Shown here: piece after piece, positions 48,380 to 56,410 of the stretch
Position numbering within the stretch: the first letter of the stretch is position 1
Layout of the letters: every line of letters starts with the position of its first letter
Assembly: GCF_004758605.1 (NCBI RefSeq)
Contig: NZ_CP038510.1
Coordinates: 812,462 to 876,461 of the forward strand
DNA: 64,000 nt
Reading direction: 5' to 3'
Source of the DNA: Deinococcus metallilatus
GTDB lineage: Bacteria; Deinococcota; Deinococci; Deinococcales; Deinococcaceae
Translations under genes and position numbers: made by a program
The notes under the pieces: generated by a model
Seen by the model: only the letters and a program-made list of their open reading frames with translations
Told to the model about the DNA's origin: nothing
The model's database searches: none

Positions 48380-48821
48380 AGCCCGCTTCGGCGTGGGGCA
48401 GCGGGTGCTGCTCGCCTGCACGGGTGATGTTCCTGCCCTGCGCCCTGCGCTGGAGGCGTGCCGCTCCGCCTGGCCCCAGGCGCACCTCGCCCTTCTGGTC
48501 CCCGCCCCGGAACGGGACGCTGTGCCGGCCTGGGCCTCCGAAGTCCTGGCGCCCACAACCTTCTGGACCCTGGAACTGCCCGAACGGCTGCGCGCCGGGC
48601 ATTTCGATGCCGCCGTGATTCTGACGGCTCCCGGCGACTCGCCGCACGGGCTGGGGTACCTCTGCGCGCTGGCCGGGATTCCCGAGCGGGCGGGCGTCTC
48701 GGGCGAGTTCGGCGGGCAGACGCTCACGCACTGGGTCAGGCCGGGGCAGGCGGACTCCACCTTCACCCTCCCCTACGACCTCTGCACCACCCACGACTGC
48801 GCCACTCAAGAAAGGAGCTGA
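48369..48821 (+). CDS. Half-size protein related to the GT9 N-terminal domain
   Basis: A 150-residue protein with GTG start and GGGAG upstream. Segments such as ALRPALEACRSAWPQAHLALLVP, HFDAAVILTAPGDSPHGLGYLCALAGIPERAG resemble the N-terminal Rossmann half of heptosyltransferases, but the donor-binding half is missing and there is no sign of a frameshift. It may pair with another glycosyltransferase subunit or be a truncated relic; strong coupling to both neighbours argues that it is expressed. Confidence 0.6.
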   Translation: MSAEARFGVGQRVLLACTGDVPALRPALEACRSAWPQAHLALLVPAPERDAVPAWASEVLAPTTFWTLELPERLRAGHFDAAVILTAPGDSPHGLGYLCALAGIPERAGVSGEFGGQTLTHWVRPGQADSTFTLPYDLCTTHDCATQERS

Positions 48822-48822
48822 C

Positions 48823-49791
48823 ATGCGACCCCTGCGGATTCTGACCTGGCACATTCACGGCAGTTACCTGTATTACCTCACGCAAGCGCCGCACGAGTTC
48901 TATCTCCCGGTCAAGCCGGGGCGCCCCGAAGGGTACGGCGGGCGCGCGGGCAACTTCCGCTGGGGCGAGAACGTGCATGACGTTCCGGCGGAGGAGGTGC
49001 GGAACCAGTCCTACGACGCCATTCTCTTCCAATCGCACAAAAACTACCTCGAAGACCAGTTCGAGATCCTCTCGCCCGAGCAACGCAAGCTGCCGCGCAT
49101 CTACCTCGAACACGACCCGCCGCGCGAGACACCCACCGACACCCGGCACCCGGTCGACGACCCCGAGGTGCTGCTGGTCCACGTGACCCACTTCAACGAC
49201 CTGATGTGGAACAGCGGCCGCACGCCGACCCACGTGATCGAACACGGCGTGACCGACCCCGGCCTCACCTGGACGGGCGAGAAGGCGCGCGGCCTGACGG
49301 TGGTGAACGGCCTGCAAAAGCGCGGGCGGCGCCTGGGCGCGGACGTGTTCGAGCGGGTGCGGGCGGAGGTGCCACTGGACCTCGTTGGAATGGAGTCGCA
49401 GGCGGCAGGCGGGCTGGGGAATATCCCGCTGGCCGACCTTCCCGCCTTTGCCGCCCCCTACCGCTTCTTCTTCAACCCGATCCGCTACACGAGTCTGGGC
49501 CTGGCCGTCTGCGAGGCGATGATGCTGGGGATGCCGATCCTCGGCCTGGCGACGACCGAGATGGCGACTGCCGTGCAAAACGGCGTGAACGGCTACGTGG
49601 ACACTGACGTGCAGAAACTGGTCGAGCGGATGCGGCATCTGCTGGAAGACCCGGAGGAGGCGCGGCGGCTGAGCGCGGGAGCGCGGGAAGTGGCCCGCGA
49701 ACGCTTCTCCATCGAACGCTTCGCCCGCGACTGGGACGCCACCTTCCGCGAGGTGGCCGGACGCGGGGCACTGGTCGGGGGTGCGAGGTGA
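48823..49791 (+). CDS. Glycosyltransferase (GT4-like)
   Basis: A 322-residue cytosolic protein whose C-terminal half has GT4-type features: YRFFFNPIRYTSLGLAVCEAMMLGMPILGLATTEM (about residues 214-247) with the Glu of the EX7E region, NGVNGYVDTD, and a terminal RFSIERFARDWDATF helix. The N-terminal half is unusual (TWHIHGSYLYYLTQAPHEFYL). Follows the half-size GT9 gene after one base and overlaps the next gene by 4 bp. Donor and acceptor unknown. Confidence 0.8.
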   Translation: MRPLRILTWHIHGSYLYYLTQAPHEFYLPVKPGRPEGYGGRAGNFRWGENVHDVPAEEVRNQSYDAILFQSHKNYLEDQFEILSPEQRKLPRIYLEHDPPRETPTDTRHPVDDPEVLLVHVTHFNDLMWNSGRTPTHVIEHGVTDPGLTWTGEKARGLTVVNGLQKRGRRLGADVFERVRAEVPLDLVGMESQAAGGLGNIPLADLPAFAAPYRFFFNPIRYTSLGLAVCEAMMLGMPILGLATTEMATAVQNGVNGYVDTDVQKLVERMRHLLEDPEEARRLSAGAREVARERFSIERFARDWDATFREVAGRGALVGGAR

Positions 49792-51710
49792 AACGAATTG
49801 CTCTGATCAGCGAACACGCCTCGCCGCTGGCCGCCTTGGGCGGGACCGACGCAGGCGGGCAGAACGTGTACGTGGCACAGGTGGCGCGGCATCTGGCGCG
49901 GCTGGGCTACGCGGTGGACGTGTTCACGCGCCGGGATGCCCCCCACTTCCCCGAAGTGCTGGAGTGGGTGCCGGGCGTGCGGGTGGTTCACGTTCCGGTC
50001 GGTCCGGCGGCGGCGATTCCCAAGGAAGACCTGCTCCCCCTGATGGCCGACTTCACGCGCTTCATGGCCGCCTTTATGGCGCGCGAGGGGCGGTACGACC
50101 TGCTGCACGCCAACTTCTGGATGTCGGGGCTGGTGGCGGCCGACCTCAAGCGGCTGCTGGGCCTCCCCTTCGTGATCACCTTCCACGCGCTCGGCAAGGT
50201 GCGGCGGCTGCATCAGGGCGAGGCGGATGGCTTCCCCGACGACCGCTTCGCCATCGAGGAGCGGCTGGTGCGCGAGGCCGACCGCGTGATCGCGGAGTGT
50301 CCCCAGGACGAGGCCGACCTGCGCGACCTGTACGCGGCCGACCCCGCCCGCATCGTGACCGTCCCCTGCGGCTTCGACCCCGACGAGTTCAGCCCGCAGG
50401 GCCGCCGCGAGGCGAGAGAACGCCTGGGTCTGGACCCCGACGAACTCACGGTGCTGCAACTGGGCCGCATGGTCCCGCGCAAGGGCGTGGACGACGCGAT
50501 CCGGGGCTTCGCGCGGGCGGTGCGGGAACGTGGTCTGTCGGCCCGGCTGCTGGTGGTGGGCGGCAACAGCCCCGACCCCGACCCGGCCCTGACGCCCGAG
50601 CTGGGGCGCTTGCAGGGCGTCGCGCGGGAGGAAGGGGTGGCGGACCGGGTGATCTTCACCGGCAGCCGGGACCGCGCCGCCCTGCGCGACTACTACAGCG
50701 CCGCCGACGTGTTCATCAGCACGCCCTGGTACGAACCCTTCGGCATCACGCCGCTGGAGGCGATGGCCTGTGGCACGCCCGTCTTGGGCGCGCGGGTGGG
50801 CGGCATCCAGTACACGGTGATGGACGGCGAGACGGGCTATCTGGTGCCGCCGCGCGACCCGGACGCCCTCGGGAAGCGGCTGGGCGACCTGCTGGCGGAC
50901 GCCCCGCTGCGGGAGCAGATGGGCGAGGCGGCCCTCATGCGCGTCCGGTCGCACTTCACCTGGGAAGGCGTGGCGCGACAACTCGCCGGGGTCTACCGCG
51001 AGGTGGAGCAGGAGGCGGAGGGGGCGCGGCCGGTTCCTCCCGCCGAAAGCCTGGTCGAACGCGCCTTCCAGAGCCTGATGACCACCCTCACACGCTCCCG
51101 CAGGGCGCTGGAGCCGCAGATCGAGGCGGCGGCGGAAGCGATCACCGAATGCTTCGAGCGCGGGGGCAAGGTGCTGGTGTGCGGCAACGGTGGGAGCGCC
51201 GCCGACGCGCAGCACTTCGCCGCCGAGCTGGTGGGGCGCTTCCGCATCGACGGGCGCCGGGGCCTGCCGGTACTGGCCCTGACTGCCGACACGGCCATGC
51301 TCACCGCCTGGTCGAATGACGTGGGCTTCGACGACGTGTTCGCCCGGCAGGTGGAAGCCTTCGGGTGTGAGGGGGACCTGCTGCTCGCGATCAGCACCAG
51401 CGGGCGCTCCCCCAACATCGTCGCCGCGCTCCAGGCTGCCCGTGCCCGTGGCCTCACCACCGTGGCGCTGCTGGGGGGCCGGGGCGGGGACGCCCTCGCG
51501 CTGGCCGACCTGCCCCTGATGGTCGCCAGCACGGACACGCCCCGCATTCAGGAGGTCCACATCCTCGCGCTGCACCTGATCTGCGAACTGGTGGAGGAGC
51601 AGATTTCCACTGCCCTTCCCGCCCACCTGCCCGCCGCCGTGCGCCTCAACCCGCCCGGCGCCACTTCACCCCTCATCTCTGCACCTGTCCGTAAAGGAGC
51701 GAACGTATGA
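49788..51710 (+). CDS. Fusion: GT4 glycosyltransferase plus GmhA-type phosphoheptose isomerase
   Basis: A 640-residue two-enzyme protein. Residues ~1-410 form a GT4 glycosyltransferase (ISEHASPLAALGGTDAGGQNVY, VPCGFDPDEF, EPFGITPLEAMACGTPV). Residues ~430-620 are a SIS-fold sedoheptulose-7-phosphate isomerase with CGNGGSAADAQHFAAELVGRF (about residue 464) and STSGRSPN, the first enzyme of heptose synthesis. No stop or frameshift separates the parts. GTG start overlaps the previous stop (GTGA). With GmhB and HldE next door it completes ADP-heptose synthesis except for epimerisation, linking precursor entry to glycan transfer. Confidence 0.88.
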   Translation: MKRIALISEHASPLAALGGTDAGGQNVYVAQVARHLARLGYAVDVFTRRDAPHFPEVLEWVPGVRVVHVPVGPAAAIPKEDLLPLMADFTRFMAAFMAREGRYDLLHANFWMSGLVAADLKRLLGLPFVITFHALGKVRRLHQGEADGFPDDRFAIEERLVREADRVIAECPQDEADLRDLYAADPARIVTVPCGFDPDEFSPQGRREARERLGLDPDELTVLQLGRMVPRKGVDDAIRGFARAVRERGLSARLLVVGGNSPDPDPALTPELGRLQGVAREEGVADRVIFTGSRDRAALRDYYSAADVFISTPWYEPFGITPLEAMACGTPVLGARVGGIQYTVMDGETGYLVPPRDPDALGKRLGDLLADAPLREQMGEAALMRVRSHFTWEGVARQLAGVYREVEQEAEGARPVPPAESLVERAFQSLMTTLTRSRRALEPQIEAAAEAITECFERGGKVLVCGNGGSAADAQHFAAELVGRFRIDGRRGLPVLALTADTAMLTAWSNDVGFDDVFARQVEAFGCEGDLLLAISTSGRSPNIVAALQAARARGLTTVALLGGRGGDALALADLPLMVASTDTPRIQEVHILALHLICELVEEQISTALPAHLPAAVRLNPPGATSPLISAPVRKGANV

Positions 51711-52492
51711 CCCAGACCCAGAATCCGCAGACCCAGAACTCCCAGACGCAGCCTCAAGCCGACTTCAGCCAGGCCCTCGCCGGTCAGGTCGCCCTCGTGA
51801 CGGGCGGCGGCAGCGGCCTCGGCGCCGCGATCTGCCGTGTGCTGGCCGAATCGGGCGCGCACGTGATCGCTGCCGACATCCAGCTCCCGCAGGCCGAACG
51901 CCTCGCGGGTGAACTGACCGACGCCGGACTCAAGGCGAAGGCTATCAGCCTCGACGTGCGGGACGAGAACGCGCTGGAACAGGTCGTCCAGCAACTGGAA
52001 GAGGAATACGGCCACCTCGACATCCTGATCAACAACGCGGGGACCGACGTGACCGTCGCCATCGAGGAACTCAGCGTGGCGGACATCGACCGGGTGCTGG
52101 ACGTGAACCTGCGCGGGCCGTTCCTGCTGTCGCGCGCGGCACTCCCGAACATGGCGAAGCGCGGGCATGGCGCCATCGTGAACATCACCTCCACCGCCGC
52201 CAAGCGGGCCTGGGCCAACGCCACCGCCTACCACGCGAGCAAGTGGGGCCTGTTGGGCTTCAGCCACGCGCTGCACGTGGAGGCCCGCCCGCACGGCGTT
52301 CGCGTCACCGCGCTGGTGGTCGGCGGGATGCAGACGCCCTTCATCCTCGAACGCTTCCCCGACACCCCGCTGGAGAACCTGCAAGACCCGCGCAACGTGG
52401 CGGAGGCCGTGCGCTACGTGCTGCTCCAGCCGGAAGGCACGGTGGTGCCGGAGATGACCGTCATCCCCATGCGCGAGACGTCCTGGCCGTGA
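51707..52492 (+). CDS. SDR family oxidoreductase in the heptose operon
   Basis: A 261-residue classical short-chain dehydrogenase: cofactor motif TGGGSGLG (about residue 33), NNAG (about 107), catalytic Ser in NITSTAAK and YHASK (about 173). It has a Gln/Thr-rich N-terminal tail of about 18 residues. It overlaps both neighbours by 4 bp. It is not of the extended-SDR type of ADP-heptose epimerase HldD, so it may modify the sugar or a linked substrate; the reaction is unknown. Confidence 0.85.
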   Translation: MTQTQNPQTQNSQTQPQADFSQALAGQVALVTGGGSGLGAAICRVLAESGAHVIAADIQLPQAERLAGELTDAGLKAKAISLDVRDENALEQVVQQLEEEYGHLDILINNAGTDVTVAIEELSVADIDRVLDVNLRGPFLLSRAALPNMAKRGHGAIVNITSTAAKRAWANATAYHASKWGLLGFSHALHVEARPHGVRVTALVVGGMQTPFILERFPDTPLENLQDPRNVAEAVRYVLLQPEGTVVPEMTVIPMRETSWP

Positions 52493-53085
52493 GGCGGGCT
52501 GTCCTGCTCGACAAGGACGGCACGCTGATCGAGGACGTGCCCTACAACGTGGACCCGGCGCTGATCCGCCTGGCCCCCGGCGTGGGCGAGGCGCTGCGGG
52601 CGCTTCATGGGGCGGGGTACACGCTGGTCGTCGTGACCAACCAGTCGGGTGTGGCGCGGGGCCTCTTTCCCGAGTCGGCGCTGGAAGGTGTGGAAGTGCG
52701 GCTGCGCGAGCTGCTGGCCGCCGAGGGTGTGCCCCTCTCCGGCTTCTACGCCTGCCCGCACCATCCGGAGGGCACCGTGGCGAAGTACACGCGGGACTGT
52801 GACTGCCGCAAGCCTCAGCCCGGACTGCTCCGCCGCGCCGCGAAGGAACTGGACCTCGATCTGGCCGCCTCCTGGATGGTCGGGGACATCCTGAACGACG
52901 TGGAGGCCGGGGGGCGGGCCGGGTGCCGCACGGTGCTGCTGGACACGGGCGGCGAGACGGAGTGGGTGCTGGGGCAATACCGCACGCCGGACGTGACAGC
53001 GCGGAACTGGTCGGAAGTGGCGGCGGCGATTCTGGCCGCCGAAGCTGAACAGGAGGGGAGGGCCGATGCTCTTAGAACATCTTGA
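52489..53085 (+). CDS. gmhB: D-glycero-D-manno-heptose 1,7-bisphosphate phosphatase
   Basis: A 198-residue HAD phosphatase removing the C7 phosphate of heptose 1,7-bisphosphate. LLDKDGTLIED at residue 6 holds the nucleophile, TNQSGVARG the second motif, and CPHHPEG...CDCRKP the zinc-binding loop characteristic of GmhB; GDILNDVEAG closes the active site. GTG start overlaps the SDR stop (GTGA), and the end overlaps hldE by 20 bp. Histidinol phosphatases share the fold, but the operon points to heptose. Confidence 0.9.
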   Translation: MRRAVLLDKDGTLIEDVPYNVDPALIRLAPGVGEALRALHGAGYTLVVVTNQSGVARGLFPESALEGVEVRLRELLAAEGVPLSGFYACPHHPEGTVAKYTRDCDCRKPQPGLLRRAAKELDLDLAASWMVGDILNDVEAGGRAGCRTVLLDTGGETEWVLGQYRTPDVTARNWSEVAAAILAAEAEQEGRADALRTS

Positions 53086-54529
53086 GGAGTTCCGACACCT
53101 GCGGGTGGCCGTGATCGGTGAGGCGATGCTCGACAGCTACCTGTACGGCAGCGCCGACCGCCTCTGCCGCGAGGCCCCGGTGCCCATCGTGGCGCTGCAC
53201 GGGCGGCATGACGTGCCGGGTGGGGCCGCCAACGCCGCCGTGAACGTGCGCGCGCTGGGCGCGTCCGTCGAGTTCCTGTCGGTGGTCGGCGCGGACCCGG
53301 AAGGCGACATTCTGCTGAGTCGGCTGGAAGAGGCCGGGGTGGACACCTCCGGCGTGGTCCGCTCGCCCACCCGCGAAACGCTGGTGAAGCAGCGGGTGAT
53401 GGCCGCCTCGCAAATCCTGCTGCGACTTGACCGGGGGACCGAGAGCGACGTGGCCGGGGCGGACGAGGAGGCGCTGCTGGACGCCCTGCGCGCCGCCTTC
53501 CGCCGCGCTGACGCCGTGATCGTCTCGGACTACGGGTATGGCATCCTCACGCCGCGGCTGATCGAGGCGCTGGCCGAGGAGCAGGGCCGCTCGCCCCGCG
53601 TGCTGGTGGCGGACGCCAAGCAGCTCGAACGCTACCGCGACGTGGGTGTGACCGCCGCCAAGCCCAACTACGGCGAGGCGCTGCGGCTGTTGCACGAACC
53701 CGCCCTCCACACCGCCGAGGAACGGCTCGCCCAGGTCGCGGGCTGGGAAGAGGCCGTGCTGGAGAAGACCGGCGCGCGCATCGTGGCCGTGACGCTCGAT
53801 GTGGAGGGGGCGCTGGTGTTCGAGCAGGGGCAACCGGCCTACCGCACCTTCACCCAGCCGCACTCCAACGCGAACGCGACGGGCGCCGGGGATACCTTCG
53901 TGAGTGCGCTGGCGCTCGCGCTGGCTGCCGGTGCCGACACGCCCGCCGCCGCCGACCTCGCCTCCGCCGCCGCGACCGTGGTGGTCCAGCGTGACGGCAC
54001 CACCGTCTGCAAGACCGCCGAGTTGCGCGACTTCCTGACCGCCGAGAGCAAGGTGCTGGACAAAGGCGCCGTGCTGACGCGCATCGCCGCGCTGCGGGAG
54101 GGGGGGCGCCGGGTGGTCTTCACCAACGGGTGCTTCGACCTGCTGCACCGCGGGCACATCACCTATCTCAACCAGGCGAAGGCGCTGGGCGACGTGCTGG
54201 TGGTGGGCCTGAACGACGACGCCAGCGTCCGGCGCCTGAAGGGCGAGACGCGGCCCATCAACCCCACGGAGGACCGCGCGCAGGTGCTGGCCGCACTGAG
54301 CTGCGTGGACCTGATCGTGCCCTTCAGCGAGGACACCCCAGCCGCGCTGATCGAGGCGCTGCGGCCCGACGTGTACGTGAAGGGCGGCGACTACACCCGC
54401 GAGACGCTGCCAGAAGCCCCGCTGGTGGAGTCGCTGGGCGGCGAGGTGCGGCTGCTGTCCTATCTGGACGACCGCTCGACCACCGGCATCATCGAGCGGG
54501 TGCGGCGGGCCTACGCGACGGGGACGTGA
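53066..54529 (+). CDS. hldE: Bifunctional heptose 7-phosphate kinase/heptose 1-phosphate adenylyltransferase
   Basis: A 487-residue two-domain enzyme. Residues ~1-330 are a PfkB/ribokinase-type kinase (VIGEAMLDSYLYG, PGGAANAAVNV, ATGAGDTF about 272) adding the C1 phosphate. Residues ~345-487 are a cytidylyltransferase-like adenylyltransferase with FTNGCFDLLHRGH (about 351) and YVKGGDYTRETLPE. Together they make ADP-D-glycero-beta-D-manno-heptose. It follows gmhB with a 20-bp overlap and precedes a GT9 gene after one base. Confidence 0.93.
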   Translation: MLLEHLEEFRHLRVAVIGEAMLDSYLYGSADRLCREAPVPIVALHGRHDVPGGAANAAVNVRALGASVEFLSVVGADPEGDILLSRLEEAGVDTSGVVRSPTRETLVKQRVMAASQILLRLDRGTESDVAGADEEALLDALRAAFRRADAVIVSDYGYGILTPRLIEALAEEQGRSPRVLVADAKQLERYRDVGVTAAKPNYGEALRLLHEPALHTAEERLAQVAGWEEAVLEKTGARIVAVTLDVEGALVFEQGQPAYRTFTQPHSNANATGAGDTFVSALALALAAGADTPAAADLASAAATVVVQRDGTTVCKTAELRDFLTAESKVLDKGAVLTRIAALREGGRRVVFTNGCFDLLHRGHITYLNQAKALGDVLVVGLNDDASVRRLKGETRPINPTEDRAQVLAALSCVDLIVPFSEDTPAALIEALRPDVYVKGGDYTRETLPEAPLVESLGGEVRLLSYLDDRSTTGIIERVRRAYATGT

Positions 54530-54530
54530 G

Positions 54531-55613
54531 GTGGCGGACTGGTCTGAGGCCCGCAACATTCTCGCCGTGCGCCTGGACACCCTGGGCGACGTGCTGATGA
54601 CCACCCCGGCGCTGCGGGCGCTGAAGGTGGGCGTACCGGGGCGCCGCGTCACCCTGCTCACCTCGCCCCCCGGTGCCGCCGTCGCCCGCCTGGTGCCCGA
54701 GATCGACGAGGTGATCGTTTACGAGGCGCCCTGGCTCAAGGCCACCGCACCCCGCGAGAACAGCGCCCCGGACTTCGACATGATCCGCCTGCTGCGCGAG
54801 AAGAACTTCGACGCCGCCGTGATCTTCACGGTCTACAGCCAGAACCCGCTGCCCTCCGCCATGCTGTGTTTCCTGGCGGACATTCCGCTGCGGCTGGCCC
54901 ACTGCCGGGAAAACCCCTACCAACTGCTGACGGACTGGGTGCGCGAGACGGAACCGGAGGCGGGCATCCGCCACGAAGTCCAGCGGCAGCTCGATCTGGT
55001 GGGGGCGGTGGGGGCGGCCACGCCGGATGAGCGCATGTCGCTCAGCTTCTCGGCGGCGGCAGCGGCGCGGGTGGGGGAACGGCTGGCGCAGTTGCCGCTC
55101 GACCTCACCCGGCCCTGGGCGGTCATTCACCCCGGTGCCACTGCCGCCTCACGCCGTTACCCGCCGGAGTATTTCGCGGAGGTGGCGCGGCAACTCACTG
55201 GGCGCGGCCTCACCCTCCTCTTCACGGGAAGTGGTGGCGAGGGCGAGTTGATCGCGGACATTCGGCGGATGGCCGGTGGCGTGGGGCACTCGCTGGCGGG
55301 GGAACTGGGGCTGGAGGAACTGTCGGCGTTGATCGCGCGCTCGCCCCTCCTGATCTCCAACAACACCGGCCCGGCGCATATGGCCGCCGCGCTGGGCACG
55401 CCCGTCGTGGACCTCTACGCCCTCACCAACCCGCAGCACACGCCCTGGGCGGTGCCGTCGCGCGTCCTCTCGTATGACGTGCCGTGCAAGTGGTGCTACA
55501 GCTCGGTCTGCCGCACCGGGCACCACCTCTGCCTGCGCGGGGTGCGGCCGGAAGAGGTCGTCGCGGCGGCGCTGGAACTGCTGACACCCGCGCCCGTGGG
55601 GGTTGCGCGATGA
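54531..55613 (+). CDS. Glycosyltransferase family 9 (heptosyltransferase-like)
   Basis: A 360-residue GT-B enzyme. NILAVRLDTLGDVLMTTPALRAL starts the first domain; the second has VIHPGATAASRRYPPEYFAEVA, HSLAGELGLEELSALIARSPL and SNNTGPAHMAAALGTPVVDLY. A Cys cluster near the C terminus (CKWCYSSVCRTGHHLC) may bind a metal, as in some relatives. GTG start one base after hldE; stop overlaps the next gene (ATGA). An ADP-heptose donor is inferred from the operon. Confidence 0.9.
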   Translation: MADWSEARNILAVRLDTLGDVLMTTPALRALKVGVPGRRVTLLTSPPGAAVARLVPEIDEVIVYEAPWLKATAPRENSAPDFDMIRLLREKNFDAAVIFTVYSQNPLPSAMLCFLADIPLRLAHCRENPYQLLTDWVRETEPEAGIRHEVQRQLDLVGAVGAATPDERMSLSFSAAAAARVGERLAQLPLDLTRPWAVIHPGATAASRRYPPEYFAEVARQLTGRGLTLLFTGSGGEGELIADIRRMAGGVGHSLAGELGLEELSALIARSPLLISNNTGPAHMAAALGTPVVDLYALTNPQHTPWAVPSRVLSYDVPCKWCYSSVCRTGHHLCLRGVRPEEVVAAALELLTPAPVGVAR

Positions 55614-56410
55614 GTACCCTCGACATCCTGATTCCCACCTGTGACCGTCCGGCGGCGCTGGCCGTTACGCTGACCAGCCTGGCGGCCCAGACCGCTCAGC
55701 CCTTCCGGGTGGTGATCTCTGACCAGGGGGAGCAGGCCGCGACGGAACGTGCCGAGGTTCGCACCGCCCTGCGCGTACTGGAACTCCACGGCTGCGAGGT
55801 GGAAGTCCACCGCCATCTGCCCCGGCGCGGGATGGCCGAGCAGCGGCAATTCCTGCTCGACCAGGCCCGCGCGCCCTACGTGCTGTTCCTCGACGACGAC
55901 CTGATTCTGGAACCCTGGGCGGTGGAGCAGATGGTGGAGGCGATCCGGCGCGAGGGCTGCGGCTTCGTCGGCAGCGCGGTGATCGGCCTGAGCTACAGAG
56001 GCGACGTGCGGCCCCAGCAGCAGGCGGTGGAGTTCTGGGAGGAGCCGGTCACGCCGGAAGTGGTACGGCCCGGCACCCCGGCCTGGGAACGCTATCAACT
56101 GCACAACGCGGCGAACCTCCTGCATGTGCAGCAGCAGTTCGCCCCAACTTCCGAGCAGACCCGCGTCTACAAGGTGGCCTGGGTGGGCGGCTGCGTCCTT
56201 TATGACCGCGAGTGCCTGAACGCGGTCGGCGGCTTCGGCTTCTGGCGCGATTTGCCCGAGGAACACGCGGGCGAGGACGTGCTGGCCCAGCAGCGGGTGA
56301 TGGCCCGCTTCGGCGGCTGCGGCGTGATGCCTTCGGGCGTGTACCACCTGGAACTCCCCACCACCCTCCCCAACCGCGAGGTGGACGCGCCGAAGGTGCT
56401 GGATTTATGA
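55610..56410 (+). CDS. Glycosyltransferase family 2
   Basis: A 266-residue GT-A enzyme. STLDILIPTCDRPAALAVTL at the N terminus, SDQGEQ, and LFLDDDLILEPW (about residue 96, DxD metal/nucleotide site) identify GT2, with WVGGCVLYDRECL and EEHAGEDV (catalytic-base region) later. ATG overlaps both the previous stop and, at its end, the next start by 4 bp. Wedged between two GT9 genes; it probably adds another sugar to the same glycan. Confidence 0.9.
   Translation: MSTLDILIPTCDRPAALAVTLTSLAAQTAQPFRVVISDQGEQAATERAEVRTALRVLELHGCEVEVHRHLPRRGMAEQRQFLLDQARAPYVLFLDDDLILEPWAVEQMVEAIRREGCGFVGSAVIGLSYRGDVRPQQQAVEFWEEPVTPEVVRPGTPAWERYQLHNAANLLHVQQQFAPTSEQTRVYKVAWVGGCVLYDRECLNAVGGFGFWRDLPEEHAGEDVLAQQRVMARFGGCGVMPSGVYHLELPTTLPNREVDAPKVLDL

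Noticed and set aside
49593..51626. Minus-strand frame open for 677 codons
   Set aside because: Antisense to the GT4-GmhA fusion gene, whose motifs are clear; the antisense product has no family features.
51707..52492. SDR gene as ADP-heptose epimerase HldD
   Set aside because: The product is a 261-residue classical SDR with TGGGSGLG and YHASK motifs, not the longer extended-SDR type of HldD.
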